Numbered from the stretch's first letter, positions 51,162-59,943 are shown. The stretch is 64,000 nucleotides of DNA from Mucilaginibacter pineti (GCF_900101875.1 NZ_FNAI01000004.1:124001-188000), one strand, 5' to 3'. Translations and numbers: made by a program. Notes: generated from the letters alone by a model not told the origin.

Positions 51162-51932
51162 CTATGCCGGCGTCACCGTAAAATGTTCGCCGTCTTCGCT
51201 GCTTACATTACCAATGGCAAATGATTTGGAATGATAAAACAGGCAGGTCCACCCTTCTTCGGCGGCCAGCTTTCCGTATTCCTGGCGCAGCTGCATGGCT
51301 TTGCGGCCATCCATATCATATTTGGCTATAAATTTACGGATCAGTTGCTCGGGCTCGGGTAGTTCATCGCCGCCAAAAAGCACTTTTGTACCTTCTATAT
51401 CAATCCAAAACACCTGGTGAAAGGGGCAATGCCCGCCAGATAGCTCGTATCTTATTCCCGGTATCAGTTCGCCGCTGCCTTCTACAAAAGTGATAGTGGC
51501 ACCCTGCGAGGCCTCAAAAATTTCTTTATGGTATGATGATGATTTACCGGCCAGCCCGGTTTCCCATTCCTGTTTCTGAATTACGTGCCTTGCCTGCGGA
51601 AAGCTGGGCTCCAGTTTGCCGTTACGCTCAACCACCAAACCACCCGAGTGGTCATAATGCAGATGCGACATGAGCACCAGCGTTACATCGTCAGGATCAA
51701 AGCCCGCGTTGCGGATGTTCTGGTGCAGCAGCAGTTCATCACGAGTATCTTTAAAACCCAGACCGGTGTCCAGCACAATAAGGTCATGATCTGTTTTTAT
51801 TAAAAAAGGATTTACGTGAATAAACAGCGAGCCCGGGCGATCTTTAGCGCTATCCAGCTCGGGATTAAAAGGAATAAATTTTTTGGTTGCATCAACCGAA
51901 TATGAGCCCTCTCCTAACGCGAAAATTTCCAT
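51162..51932 (-). CDS. MBL-fold metallo-hydrolase
   Basis: A 256-residue metallo-beta-lactamase-fold protein. The metal motif is HLHYDHSGG (H-x-H-x-D-H), preceded by IVLDTGLGFKDTRDELLL and followed by the second-half motif GGHCPFHQVFWIDIEGTKVLFGGDE and CLFYHSKSFAIG, with the third ligand His near the end. Such proteins include lactonases, glyoxalase II-like and nuclease-type enzymes. No signal peptide. Start at ATG 51930-51932, 15 nt from the GTATCAA heptads. Function cannot be narrowed. Confidence 0.88.
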   Translation of the reverse strand: MEIFALGEGSYSVDATKKFIPFNPELDSAKDRPGSLFIHVNPFLIKTDHDLIVLDTGLGFKDTRDELLLHQNIRNAGFDPDDVTLVLMSHLHYDHSGGLVVERNGKLEPSFPQARHVIQKQEWETGLAGKSSSYHKEIFEASQGATITFVEGSGELIPGIRYELSGGHCPFHQVFWIDIEGTKVLFGGDELPEPEQLIRKFIAKYDMDGRKAMQLRQEYGKLAAEEGWTCLFYHSKSFAIGNVSSEDGEHFTVTPA

Positions 51933-51946
51933 AGCAATTTAATATA

Positions 51947-52087
51947 GTATCAAGTAGTGAGTATCAGGTATCACGACAGATGCCATCTATCTAATACCAG
52001 ATTAAGTATAGTCAACAGTATCAGAGCAGTTGTATTTTTCATGAAGCATTCAAAAAATCTTGATACTTGATACTCACTACTTGATAC
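51947..52087. repeat. GTATCAA heptad locus 2 (inverted arrays) between MBL and recJ
   Basis: Left array 51947-51974: four plus-strand heptads, words 1, 3 and 4 GTATCAA or one-base variants, word 2 GTAGTGA. Right array 52060-52087: minus-strand words, three GTATCAA and one GTAGTGA in the same relative place. The order equals that of the locus at 19458-19620. The right array lies 41 nt before the recJ start. Confidence 0.92.
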
Positions 52088-52128
52088 CGTATTTTAATTA
52101 TCTTTACTGTTTTATAAGCTACAAAGAT

Positions 52129-53826
52129 ATGAATAAACGTTGGGCGGTAAGGGAAAATGCTGATGAAGCGCTGGTACAGAAATTAACCGCCGACCTTAAC
52201 ATTGATACCGTTTTAAGTACCCTGCTGGTTAACAGGGGCATAAGCTCTTTTGAGGATGCCCGTTACTTTTTCAGGCCCGACCAACGCCACCTGCATGATC
52301 CGTTTTTGATGAAGGATATGGAGGAAGCCATTATCCGTATTGAAACAGCAATTGCTGCCGGCGAAAAGATTTTAATATATGGCGATTATGATGTGGATGG
52401 CACCACGGCCGTTGCCACTGTTTACGGTTTTTTTAGTAAGCAGTATAAAAACATGGAATATTATATTCCGGATAGATACAAAGAGGGCTATGGTATTTCT
52501 ACCCAAGGGATAGATTATGCTGCTCAAAAAGGATTCAGCCTTATTATAGCGTTAGATTGCGGCATCAAATCAATTGATAAAATAGATTACGCCAACACTT
52601 TAGGCATTGATTTTATTATTGGCGACCACCATTTACCGGGCGCTGAGTTACCCAAAGCAGTAGCCGTGCTTGATCCTAAACGGGCCGATTGCGAATACCC
52701 TTACAAAGAACTATCGGGCTGTGGCATTGGCTTTAAAATAATACAAGCTTATGCCGAAAAGAACGGAATTACCTTTGAGGCTGTAGCTCAATACCTGGAT
52801 TTGGTGGCTATTAGCATTGCATGTGATATTGTACACATCACCGGCGAAAACAGAGTACTGGCCCACTTCGGCTTGCAAAAAATAAATACCGATCCATGTA
52901 TCGGCGTAAAAATATTAATGGAGGTAGCCGGCAGGCCCGCGCCTTATACCATATCTGATGTTGTTTTCCTGCTTGGGCCGCGCATTAACGCTGCCGGGCG
53001 AATTGATGATGCCAAACACGCCGTTGAGCTGCTTATTGCCTGGGACGAGAACGTAGCCAAAGCAAAGGGCCTCATGATAAACACCCGCAATACCGAACGC
53101 AAGGGCCACGACGTAAACATTACCGACGAAGCTTTAGGGATGATTGATAATGACGAGGGGCTTATCGGCCGCAAATCTACCGTGGTGTTTAATGAGCACT
53201 GGCACAAGGGTGTTATAGGCATAGTGGCATCGCGGCTTACCGAAAAATATTATCGCCCCACCATTGTTCTTACCCAATCAAACGGGCATGTGGCAGGTTC
53301 GGCGCGGTCTGTACTGGGTTATGACCTGTATGAGGCACTTTGCGAGTGTAAAGATCTGCTCATTCAGTTTGGCGGGCACAAGTACGCAGCGGGCCTAACT
53401 ATGCACCCCGAAAACGTGGAAGCCTTTAAAAACCGGTTTGAAGAAGTGGTAAGTGCCACCATATTGCCCGAACAATTGATACAGCAGATACAAATTGACG
53501 CCGAATTACGTTTAAGCCAGATAGAACCAAAATTTTTCAGGATCTTGAATCAGTTTGCACCTTTTGGGCCCGAGAATATGTCGCCGGTTTTCATAAGCAA
53601 AAATGTGTATGTTAGCGGTAACGCGGGGCTGGTAGGTGCTACGCACATAAAAATGGGCGTAATGCAGGAAGGATCGGCAGTGTTTGATTGTATTGCCTTT
53701 AACCACGGCGAATACCTGCAACAAATAAAGCCGGGCGTACCGTTTGACATTTGCTACAGCATTGAAGAAAACGTATGGCGCGACAGGCGCAACATACAAT
53801 TGAATATAAAGGGAATAAGTGTTTAA
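52129..53826 (+). CDS. recJ: Single-stranded-DNA-specific exonuclease RecJ
   Basis: 565 residues from ATG 52129 (MNKRWAVRENADE); a frame open to 52060 would translate the heptad array and is rejected. DHH-family motifs: ILIYGDYDVDGTTAVATVYG (motif I), ALDCGIKS (II), IIGDHHLPG (III), and the DHHA1-type GVIGIVASRLTEKYYRPTIV and GSARSVLGYDLYEAL, with QFGGHKYAAGL near the active site. It degrades single strands from the 5' end in recombination and mismatch repair. Slightly short of E. coli RecJ, normal for Bacteroidota. Confidence 0.95.
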   Translation: MNKRWAVRENADEALVQKLTADLNIDTVLSTLLVNRGISSFEDARYFFRPDQRHLHDPFLMKDMEEAIIRIETAIAAGEKILIYGDYDVDGTTAVATVYGFFSKQYKNMEYYIPDRYKEGYGISTQGIDYAAQKGFSLIIALDCGIKSIDKIDYANTLGIDFIIGDHHLPGAELPKAVAVLDPKRADCEYPYKELSGCGIGFKIIQAYAEKNGITFEAVAQYLDLVAISIACDIVHITGENRVLAHFGLQKINTDPCIGVKILMEVAGRPAPYTISDVVFLLGPRINAAGRIDDAKHAVELLIAWDENVAKAKGLMINTRNTERKGHDVNITDEALGMIDNDEGLIGRKSTVVFNEHWHKGVIGIVASRLTEKYYRPTIVLTQSNGHVAGSARSVLGYDLYEALCECKDLLIQFGGHKYAAGLTMHPENVEAFKNRFEEVVSATILPEQLIQQIQIDAELRLSQIEPKFFRILNQFAPFGPENMSPVFISKNVYVSGNAGLVGATHIKMGVMQEGSAVFDCIAFNHGEYLQQIKPGVPFDICYSIEENVWRDRRNIQLNIKGISV

Positions 53827-53946
53827 GTCACAATTAAAAAATCAAAAGTCAAAAAATTTAAGGCATTTGAATAACCGATACCATCAAAAATTTAAAGTTG
53901 AACCGTAGGTGTTTTGACTTTTTAATTTTGAATTTTGAATTTACAA
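53827..53946. repeat. GTCAAAA/TTCAAAA heptad locus (inverted arrays) between recJ and lptB
   Basis: Left array 53827-53854: plus-strand words of type GTCAAAA (word 4 exact; words 1-3 one or two changes). Right array 53912-53946: plus-strand words TTTTGAC, TTTTTAA, then TTTTGAA twice and TTTACAA, that is GTCAAAA/TTCAAAA on the minus strand. The right array ends one base before the lptB start codon, and the left starts one base after the recJ stop codon, so the locus fills the whole gap. Confidence 0.92.
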
Positions 53947-54687
53947 ATGATACTACGAGCAGAAAATTTAGTAAAGAAATACAAGCAGCGTACCGTTGTT
54001 AACGATGTATCGTTTGAGGTGGCGCAAGGCGAAATTGTGGGTTTATTAGGGCCAAACGGCGCAGGCAAAACCACATCATTTTACATGATCGTGGGGTTAA
54101 TAAAACCCAACGAAGGCACTATTTTTCTGGATGATAAAAACATAACCGGCGATGCCATGTACCGCCGCGCGCAAAAAGGCATTGGCTACCTGGCGCAGGA
54201 GGCTTCTGTTTTTCGCAAGCTTTCTGTTGAGGATAATATTAAGGCGGTGCTTGAAATGGGCAAAATGAGCAAAGAGCGCCAGCGCGATAAGCTGGAGGAG
54301 CTTATTGACGAATTTAGTTTGCATAAAGTGCGAAAAAACCGTGGCGACCTGCTATCGGGTGGCGAGCGACGCCGTACCGAAATTGCCCGCGCCCTTGCCG
54401 CCGAACCTAACTTTATACTGCTTGATGAGCCATTTGCCGGGGTAGACCCTATTGCGGTAGAGGAAATACAGGCAATGGTTGCCAAGCTAAGGCACCGCAA
54501 CATCGGCATATTAATTACCGACCACAACGTACAGGAAACCCTTTCCATTACCGACAGGGCCTACCTGTTGTTTGAGGGCAAGATCCTGGAATCGGGCGTG
54601 CCCGAGGTGCTGGCCGAAAACGAAATGGTGCGCAAGGTATACCTGGGTGCAAACTTTGTTTTAAAACGTAAAGTATTTCCTCAGTAA
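53947..54687 (+). CDS. lptB: LPS export ABC transporter ATP-binding protein LptB
   Basis: 246 residues from ATG 53947. A TTG start four codons upstream is possible but lies in the heptad array. Walker [15 protein letters not shown], signature [17 protein letters not shown], Walker [20 protein letters not shown] and the H-loop [11 protein letters not shown]. The unusual GERRR signature is typical of LptB. It powers lipopolysaccharide transport from the inner membrane. The GH3-family gene follows after 6 nt in the same operon. The heptad locus separates it from recJ. Confidence 0.96.
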   Translation: MILRAENLVKKYKQRTVVNDVSFEVAQGEIVGLLGPNGAGKTTSFYMIVGLIKPNEGTIFLDDKNITGDAMYRRAQKGIGYLAQEASVFRKLSVEDNIKAVLEMGKMSKERQRDKLEELIDEFSLHKVRKNRGDLLSGGERRRTEIARALAAEPNFILLDEPFAGVDPIAVEEIQAMVAKLRHRNIGILITDHNVQETLSITDRAYLLFEGKILESGVPEVLAENEMVRKVYLGANFVLKRKVFPQ

Positions 54688-54693
54688 ACGTAT

Positions 54694-56214
54694 ATGACTA
54701 TCTTCAACTCTGTATTTACCTGGTTCATGAAAAAGCGTATCCACCAGATAGAGCTTTTCATGAAATACCCGAATGAAGTGCAGGAGGAGTGGTTTGAGCA
54801 GCTTATTTCATTTGCTGAAAACACCGAGTGGGGCAAAAAATATCAATACAAAAGCATCGAAAACCTTAGTCAGTTTAAGGAACGTGTACCCATACAAACC
54901 TACGATACGCTAAAGCCCTATATTGAGCGAATGCTCAAGGGCGAAAAAAATGTACTGTGGCCGTCAGAGATCCGCTGGTTTGCCAAATCATCGGGTACCA
55001 CCAGCGACAGGAGCAAGTTCATCCCCGTAAGCGAAGAGGCCCTGGAAGAATGTCACTTTAAAGGCGGCAAGGATTTGCTCACCATCTATTTTAACAATCG
55101 CCCCAATGCCCGGATGTTCACCGGCAAGATCCTTACGCTCGGCGGCAGTCACCAAATAAGTCAGTTAGGGGCCGAAACATCTTTTGGCGATCTATCGGCA
55201 GTGATCATGAAAAACCTGCCCCTGTGGGCCGAATTTCACCGTACCCCGCACCTGGACATTGCCCTGCTGGATAACTTTGAAGAAAAAATTGAAAAGATAG
55301 CCCAGGCCACCATAGATGTAAATGTAACCAGCCTGAGCGGTGTACCCACCTGGAACCTGGTACTGTTTAAACGCATCCTTGAAATTACCGGCAAAAAAAA
55401 CCTGCTGGAAGTATGGCCCAACCTCGAAATGTATTTTCACGGGGCGGTTAACTTTACCCCCTATCGTGAGCAGTTCAAAAACCTCATCCCCAGCGATGAT
55501 ATGTATTACCTGGAAAATTATAATGCCTCTGAAGGTTTTTTTGGCATCCAGGATACAAAAGAACCCGGCGATATGCTGCTGATGCTTGATTACGGCATTT
55601 TTTACGAGTTTTTACCGCTGGAAAACCTGCACCAGGAAAACCCCGATACCTGCACACTTGATGAAGTAGAACTGGATAAAAACTACGCACTTATTATTAG
55701 TACCAATGCCGGCTTATGGCGGTACATGATTGGCGATACCATTAAATTTTCGTCGCTATTGCCCTACCGCATCCAGGTTACGGGGCGTACCAAACATTTT
55801 ATAAATGCGTTTGGCGAAGAAGTGATCATTGATAATGCCGAACGCGCGCTGGAAGAAGCCTGCCGCCAAACCGGGGCCATCATACGCGAGTATACCGCCG
55901 CCCCCGTTTACTTTAATGGTAACGACTGCGGCGCCCACGAATGGATAATCGAGTTTGAAAAGAAACCTGCCGAATTTGAACGCTTTGTTGACCTGCTTGA
56001 CGAAACCCTGCGCCGCATCAATTCAGATTATGATGCCAAGCGCTTTAAGGATATGGCCCTGCGCCGCCCCATTGTTCGTCGCGCACCCGAGGGTACCTTT
56101 TTTAATTGGATGAAGGAAAAAGGCAAACTGGGCGGTCAGCATAAAGTACCCCGCCTGGCTAACGACAGGGAGTATGTAGATGCTATTTTGAAAATCATGG
56201 AGTTGGTGGGTTAG
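54694..56214 (+). CDS. GH3-like acyl-adenylate-forming protein
   Basis: 506 residues. It belongs to the GH3 auxin-responsive family of adenylating enzymes: RWFAKSSGTTSDRSKFIPVS is the ATP/AMP-binding P-loop, YYLENYNASEGFFGIQDTKE the second conserved motif, and LIISTNAGLWRYMIGDTIKF the third. Bacterial members probably join an amino acid to an acyl substrate or act in lipid biology. It is 6 nt after lptB, so the two are likely co-transcribed; whether it serves LPS biosynthesis is open. Confidence 0.9.
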   Translation: MTIFNSVFTWFMKKRIHQIELFMKYPNEVQEEWFEQLISFAENTEWGKKYQYKSIENLSQFKERVPIQTYDTLKPYIERMLKGEKNVLWPSEIRWFAKSSGTTSDRSKFIPVSEEALEECHFKGGKDLLTIYFNNRPNARMFTGKILTLGGSHQISQLGAETSFGDLSAVIMKNLPLWAEFHRTPHLDIALLDNFEEKIEKIAQATIDVNVTSLSGVPTWNLVLFKRILEITGKKNLLEVWPNLEMYFHGAVNFTPYREQFKNLIPSDDMYYLENYNASEGFFGIQDTKEPGDMLLMLDYGIFYEFLPLENLHQENPDTCTLDEVELDKNYALIISTNAGLWRYMIGDTIKFSSLLPYRIQVTGRTKHFINAFGEEVIIDNAERALEEACRQTGAIIREYTAAPVYFNGNDCGAHEWIIEFEKKPAEFERFVDLLDETLRRINSDYDAKRFKDMALRRPIVRRAPEGTFFNWMKEKGKLGGQHKVPRLANDREYVDAILKIMELVG

Positions 56215-56225
56215 GAATTGTTTAG

Positions 56226-56261
56226 AGCAAGGATAAAAAGATTAAGGAACAAAGACAAAGG
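56226..56261 (+). repeat. Faint heptad array (GANNAAR words)
   Basis: After the GH3 gene the words GATTAAG, GAACAAA and GACAAAG follow in register (56240-56260), preceded by AGGATAA. Weaker than the other arrays; no partner array is seen nearby. Confidence 0.4.
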
Positions 56262-56300
56262 TTTTACCCGATACCGGCGCGAGCCTTCAGTCCGTGACTT

Positions 56301-56355
56301 AGCATGGTACAGCTTTCAACCGACGCATGATTAAGCTGGAAGCTTAAACCATGCT
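56301..56355. repeat. Imperfect inverted repeat AGCATGGT/ACCATGCT
   Basis: AGCATGGT (56301-56308) and ACCATGCT (56348-56355) with inner AGCTT pairs. Part of a run of REP-like DNA after the GH3 gene. No gene visible. Confidence 0.65.
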
Positions 56356-56423
56356 TTCACACGGGTTACGCTACGCTAAACCCGCGCGAGTAGACGTGGG
56401 TGGTATTGGATCGCCTACCTTGT

Positions 56424-56502
56424 CATTGCGAGCGCAGCGTGGCAATCTCACCTGCAAAGATCATCGCTTGTCTCCTTGGATTGCCACGCTGCGCTCGCAA
56501 TG
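56424..56502. repeat. REP-like element, perfect 24-bp inverted repeat (CATTGCGAGCGCAGCG family)
   Basis: Arms 56424-56447 (CATTGCGAGCGCAGCGTGGC and on) and 56479-56502, perfectly complementary, loop 31 nt. The GTCATTGCGAG ... GACAATG form is a widely distributed bacterial REP type, by recollection. It lies between the convergent GH3 and sdhB genes. Confidence 0.93.
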
Positions 56503-56536
56503 TCAAGGAGCAAAAAATGACGTGGTGGAAAAAACA

Positions 56537-56566
56537 ACAAAGGCCTGGGATTCCCCGGGCCTTTGT
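56537..56566 (-). terminator. Terminator of the sdh operon
   Basis: A 13-bp stem (56537-56549 with 56554-56566, ACAAAGGCC... with one G-T pair), loop of 4 nt; on the minus strand TTGTTTTTT follows. It lies 24 nt after the sdhB stop. Confidence 0.8.
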
Positions 56567-56589
56567 AATATCTCGCTACATAGTGCAAA

Positions 56590-57378
56590 TTAACCGCCGT
56601 GCGATTCTTCGTGAATCTCTTCTTCGCGGAAAAGTTTGGCGCTGAAGAAATCGTTGTTCATGCGGGCGATGTTGGTAAGCTTAATTTCTTTAGGGCACTC
56701 GGCTTCGCAGGCACCCGTATTGGTACAGCTGCCAAATCCTTCTTCGTCCATTTGGGCCACCATTGATTGTACACGACGGTAACGCTCTGGCTGGCCTTGT
56801 GGCAACAAGCCTAACTGGGTTATTTTTGCCGATACAAACAGCATGGCCGATGCATTTTTACAGGCTGCTACGCAAGCACCACAACCAATACAGGTAGCTG
56901 AGTTGAAAGCCTCATCGGCAATAACTTTAGGGATAGGGATGGCATTACCATCGGTTGATACACCTGTATTTACAGATACATAACCACCGGCTTGCTGTAT
57001 CCTGTCAAACGCCGAACGATCAACAGCTAAATCCTTCACTATTGGGAAAGCCGAAGCGCGCCAAGGCTCAATAGTAATGGTTTGCCCATCATGAAAGGTG
57101 CGCATGTGCAGCTGGCAGGTGGTAATAGCCTGCTTTGGCCCGTGCGGATGACCATTTATATATAAAGAACACATTCCGCAAATACCTTCGCGGCAATCGT
57201 GGTCGAAATTTATAGGCTCATCGCCTTTCAGGGTAAGGCTTTCGTTAACAACGTCAAGCATTTCCAGGAATGACATATCGGGCGAAATGTTTTCGGCCTT
57301 ATAAGTCACAAATTTACCCGCCGTTTGCGAATTTTTTTGACGCCATACTTTCAGCGTCAGGTTCATATTTCCGTTCAT
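56590..57378 (-). CDS. sdhB: Succinate dehydrogenase/fumarate reductase iron-sulfur subunit
   Basis: A 262-residue subunit with a [2Fe-2S] ferredoxin domain ([20 protein letters not shown]) and a C-terminal domain with two cubane-type motifs: [17 protein letters not shown] and [15 protein letters not shown]. It passes electrons from the flavoprotein to quinone. ATG 57376-57378 is preceded, 6 nt upstream, by the left array of the heptad element. Because that element lies between sdhA and sdhB, transcription from sdhC must cross it, or a promoter inside it must act. Confidence 0.96.
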   Translation of the reverse strand: MNGNMNLTLKVWRQKNSQTAGKFVTYKAENISPDMSFLEMLDVVNESLTLKGDEPINFDHDCREGICGMCSLYINGHPHGPKQAITTCQLHMRTFHDGQTITIEPWRASAFPIVKDLAVDRSAFDRIQQAGGYVSVNTGVSTDGNAIPIPKVIADEAFNSATCIGCGACVAACKNASAMLFVSAKITQLGLLPQGQPERYRRVQSMVAQMDEEGFGSCTNTGACEAECPKEIKLTNIARMNNDFFSAKLFREEEIHEESHGG

Positions 57379-57384
57379 TCTATT

Positions 57385-57904
57385 TAGATTTGAGATATGA
57401 GATTTGAGATATGAGACATTTTATCTTATCACTAATTCAATAACACCTTTTGAAATGCATAGTTCATTTTTGCAATTCTTCAATCTGTTTGAGTAAGTCA
57501 TTCAATAATTCATCTTGTAATAAATTTAATTTATTTGATATAATCAACTGTGTTTGTAATTCATAAGCAGATCCATTTGCCATACTTAAAAAATTACAAA
57601 AATCCTTTTTTGAATTTCTGCCAACTCCTTCTGCAATATTTGAAGAAATCGAAATGGCGGCTCTTCTTATCTGATTCGTTAATCCAAACCTTTCATCGGG
57701 TGGATATGCTGTAGTTGCTTTGTAAACATCTACCGATAAATCAATAGCCTTTTGCCAAATTTTCAATTCCTTCAGATTATGCATTCTTTTTAGATATGAG
57801 ATGTTAGATATGAGATAGGAATTCCTTAAATCTCATATCAAATAAGATACAAAATGTGTTTAACCGGAAAAATCTCAAATCTCATATCTAACATCTCATA
57901 TCTA
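57385..57904. mobile_element. Heptad-bounded element carrying a four-helix-bundle gene, inside the sdh operon
   Basis: A 520-bp segment that fills the sdhA-sdhB gap (1 nt from the sdhA stop, 6 nt from the sdhB start). Left end 57385-57419: five plus-strand heptads of GAGATNT type (TAGATTT, then GAGATAT and variants). Right end 57870-57904: five heptads on the opposite strand (TAGATAT, GAGATGT and variants), 28 of 35 positions complementary to the left. A third array (57791-57818) lies upstream of the inner gene. Hand count over 240 nt of the gene gives about 31% G+C, well below its flanks. I read it as an inserted element; mechanism unknown. Confidence 0.75.
57464..57784 (-). CDS. Four-helix-bundle protein (S23/bIVP, TIGR02436 type)
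   Basis: A 106-residue protein that begins MHNLKELKIWQKAIDLSVDV and continues FGLTNQIRRAAISISSNIAE then GVGRNSKKDFCNFLSMANGS, with AYELQTQLIIS: the full signature of the family whose founder is encoded in the intervening sequences of 23S rRNA genes (Leptospira, Coxiella). Relatives are found in Bacteroidota genomes and as accessory (Avd-like) proteins of diversity-generating retroelements. It forms a pentameric ring in known structures and may bind nucleic acid. Here it lies alone in the heptad-bounded element between sdhA and sdhB and is low in G+C. Its start is preceded by the same 21-bp leader (19 matches) as that of sdhB. Confidence 0.92.
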   Translation of the reverse strand: MHNLKELKIWQKAIDLSVDVYKATTAYPPDERFGLTNQIRRAAISISSNIAEGVGRNSKKDFCNFLSMANGSAYELQTQLIISNKLNLLQDELLNDLLKQIEELQK

Positions 57905-57905
57905 C

Positions 57906-59840
57906 CTACGCGTAATTCCTTTGTGATAAATGTACCGATTCAAATACCAATTCCTCTTTGTGCAACTCTTCGGGTTGGTTTTCACCTTTAAATTCCCAGG
58001 CTGCTACAAATGCAAAATTCTCGTCATCGCGTTGTGCTTCACCGCCTTCTGTTTGCGACTCAATCCTGAAGTGACCACCGCATGATTCACGGCGCATTAA
58101 AGCATCGTCAACCATCAGTTCGCCAAGTTCAATAAAATCAGCAACACGACCGGCCCTTTCCAGCGAAGCATTTACTTCTTCGTTTTCGCCAACAACCATG
58201 GCGTTTTTCCAGAAATCTACTTTTAAAGCTTGTATCAAACCTTTTGCTTTTTTCAAACCTTCTTCGTCCCTTGCCATTCCGCAATATTCCCACATAATGT
58301 GGCCCAGATCGCGGTGATAGTGTTCGGCTGTTTTGGTGCCTTTTAATGCCAGCAGCTTATTTACATGGTCAAGTACATCCTGTTTTGTTTTTGCAAAAGC
58401 GGGGTGACTTTCATCAACCTTTTTAGGGCCAATCTTCGCCAGGTAATCGCCCAAAGTATAAGGGATTACAAAATAACCGTCAGATAATCCCTGCATTAAG
58501 GCAGATGCTCCTAAGCGGTTGGCACCGTGGTCGCTAAAGTTACACTCGCCCAAAGCATAAAGGCCCGGTACGTTGGTACTTAAGTTATAATCAACCCAAA
58601 GACCGCCCATGGTGTAATGCACGGCAGGGTAAATACGCATTGGTTGTTTGTACGGGTTCTCGTCGGTAATTTGGATATACATATCAAACAAATTACCGTA
58701 CTTGGCTTTAACCGTTTCTTCGCCAAGGCGCTTGATAGCATCGGCAAAGTCAAGGAATACTGCAAAGCCCGATGCACCAACACCGCGACCATCTTCAACC
58801 ATTTCCTTAGCGTTACGTGAAGCCACATCACGCGGAACAAGGTTACCGAAGGCAGGGTATTTACGTTCAAGGAAGTAATCGCGGTCGTCCTCCTTAACCT
58901 GATCGGCTTTAAGGGTGCCTTTGCGTAATTGCTCGGCAATGGCGGCTGTTTTTGGCGCCCAAACCCTGCCATCGTTACGCAACGATTCAGACATCAGCGT
59001 AAGCTTTGACTGATGATCGCCAGATACCGGGATACAAGTTGGGTGAATTTGTGTATAGCAAGGGTTACTGAAATAAGCGCCACGTTTGTGAGCCCTCCAG
59101 GCAGCCGTTACGTTTGAACCAATAGCGTTTGTTGACAGGTAGAAAACGTTGCTGTAACCACCTGTACATAATAATACCGCGTGGCCCGCGTGGGTTTCAA
59201 TAGCGCCGGTGATCATGTTACGGGTAACAATACCTTTGGCATGGCCATCTACAACTACTACGTCCAGCATTTCGGTACGGGTGTACATTTTTACTTTTCC
59301 GGCGTGTATCTGGCGGTTTAATGCCGAGTATGCGCCTAACAGTAATTGCTGTCCGGTTTGGCCGCGGGCGTAAAACGTACGTGATACCTGCGACCCGCCG
59401 AATGAGCGGTTATCAAGTAAACCACCGTACTCGCGTGCAAAGGGAACACCTTGTGCAACACATTGGTCAATTATATTAACAGATACTTCGGCAAGGCGGT
59501 ACACGTTACCTTCGCGGGCACGGTAATCACCACCTTTAATGGTATCGTAAAACAAGCGGTAAACACTGTCGCCATCGTTCTGATAGTTTTTTGCTGCGTT
59601 AATACCGCCCTGCGCCGCAATTGAGTGGGCACGGCGCGGACTATCCTGAAAGCAAAAAGATTTTACGTTATAACCCAGCTCGGCCAGTGAAGCCGCAGCC
59701 GATGCACCTGCCAAACCCGTACCTACAACAATAATATCGTATTTACGCTTATTGGCCGGGTTAACCAGCTTCAGGTCAAATTTATGCTTGCTCCATTTTT
59801 CGGCTAATGGGCCTTGAGGAATTTTAGCATCTAAACTCAT
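57906..59840 (-). CDS. sdhA: Succinate dehydrogenase/fumarate reductase flavoprotein subunit
   Basis: A 644-residue subunit. The FAD fold has [20 protein letters not shown], the covalent-FAD His block [31 protein letters not shown] ([20 protein letters not shown]) and the substrate site [11 protein letters not shown]. The protein oxidises succinate or reduces fumarate in the membrane complex, with the menaquinone type being likely in Bacteroidota. It is the second gene of sdhCAB. A 104-nt gap with a degenerate heptad array separates it from sdhC, and the heptad element separates it from sdhB. Confidence 0.96.
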   Translation of the reverse strand: MSLDAKIPQGPLAEKWSKHKFDLKLVNPANKRKYDIIVVGTGLAGASAAASLAELGYNVKSFCFQDSPRRAHSIAAQGGINAAKNYQNDGDSVYRLFYDTIKGGDYRAREGNVYRLAEVSVNIIDQCVAQGVPFAREYGGLLDNRSFGGSQVSRTFYARGQTGQQLLLGAYSALNRQIHAGKVKMYTRTEMLDVVVVDGHAKGIVTRNMITGAIETHAGHAVLLCTGGYSNVFYLSTNAIGSNVTAAWRAHKRGAYFSNPCYTQIHPTCIPVSGDHQSKLTLMSESLRNDGRVWAPKTAAIAEQLRKGTLKADQVKEDDRDYFLERKYPAFGNLVPRDVASRNAKEMVEDGRGVGASGFAVFLDFADAIKRLGEETVKAKYGNLFDMYIQITDENPYKQPMRIYPAVHYTMGGLWVDYNLSTNVPGLYALGECNFSDHGANRLGASALMQGLSDGYFVIPYTLGDYLAKIGPKKVDESHPAFAKTKQDVLDHVNKLLALKGTKTAEHYHRDLGHIMWEYCGMARDEEGLKKAKGLIQALKVDFWKNAMVVGENEEVNASLERAGRVADFIELGELMVDDALMRRESCGGHFRIESQTEGGEAQRDDENFAFVAAWEFKGENQPEELHKEELVFESVHLSQRNYA

Positions 59841-59860
59841 TTCTTATCTAATTTATATTT

Positions 59861-59943
59861 AGTGAGTGGTTGATTGGGTGAGCGGTGAGTGGTTAATAAC
59901 CCGCCTGTTCAAACTAAATCAACCTTATCTAACTTAATCAACC
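59861..59943. repeat. GGTGAGT/GGTTGAT degenerate heptad array between sdhC and sdhA
   Basis: Words AGTGAGT (59861), GGTTGAT (59868), then a 2-nt slip, GGTGAGC (59877), GGTGAGT (59884) and GGTTAAT (59891). On the other side ATCAACC occurs at 59918 and 59937, the complement of GGTTGAT. Same polarity as other loci but less regular. Confidence 0.6.

Noticed and set aside
52060..52128. N-terminal extension of RecJ by 23 residues
   Set aside because: The extension would translate the GTATCAA heptads; family members start at MNKRW-like sequence.
56351..56645. Two overlapping plus-strand frames after the GH3 gene
   Set aside because: They cross a perfect 24-bp inverted repeat and the sdh terminator; no family likeness.
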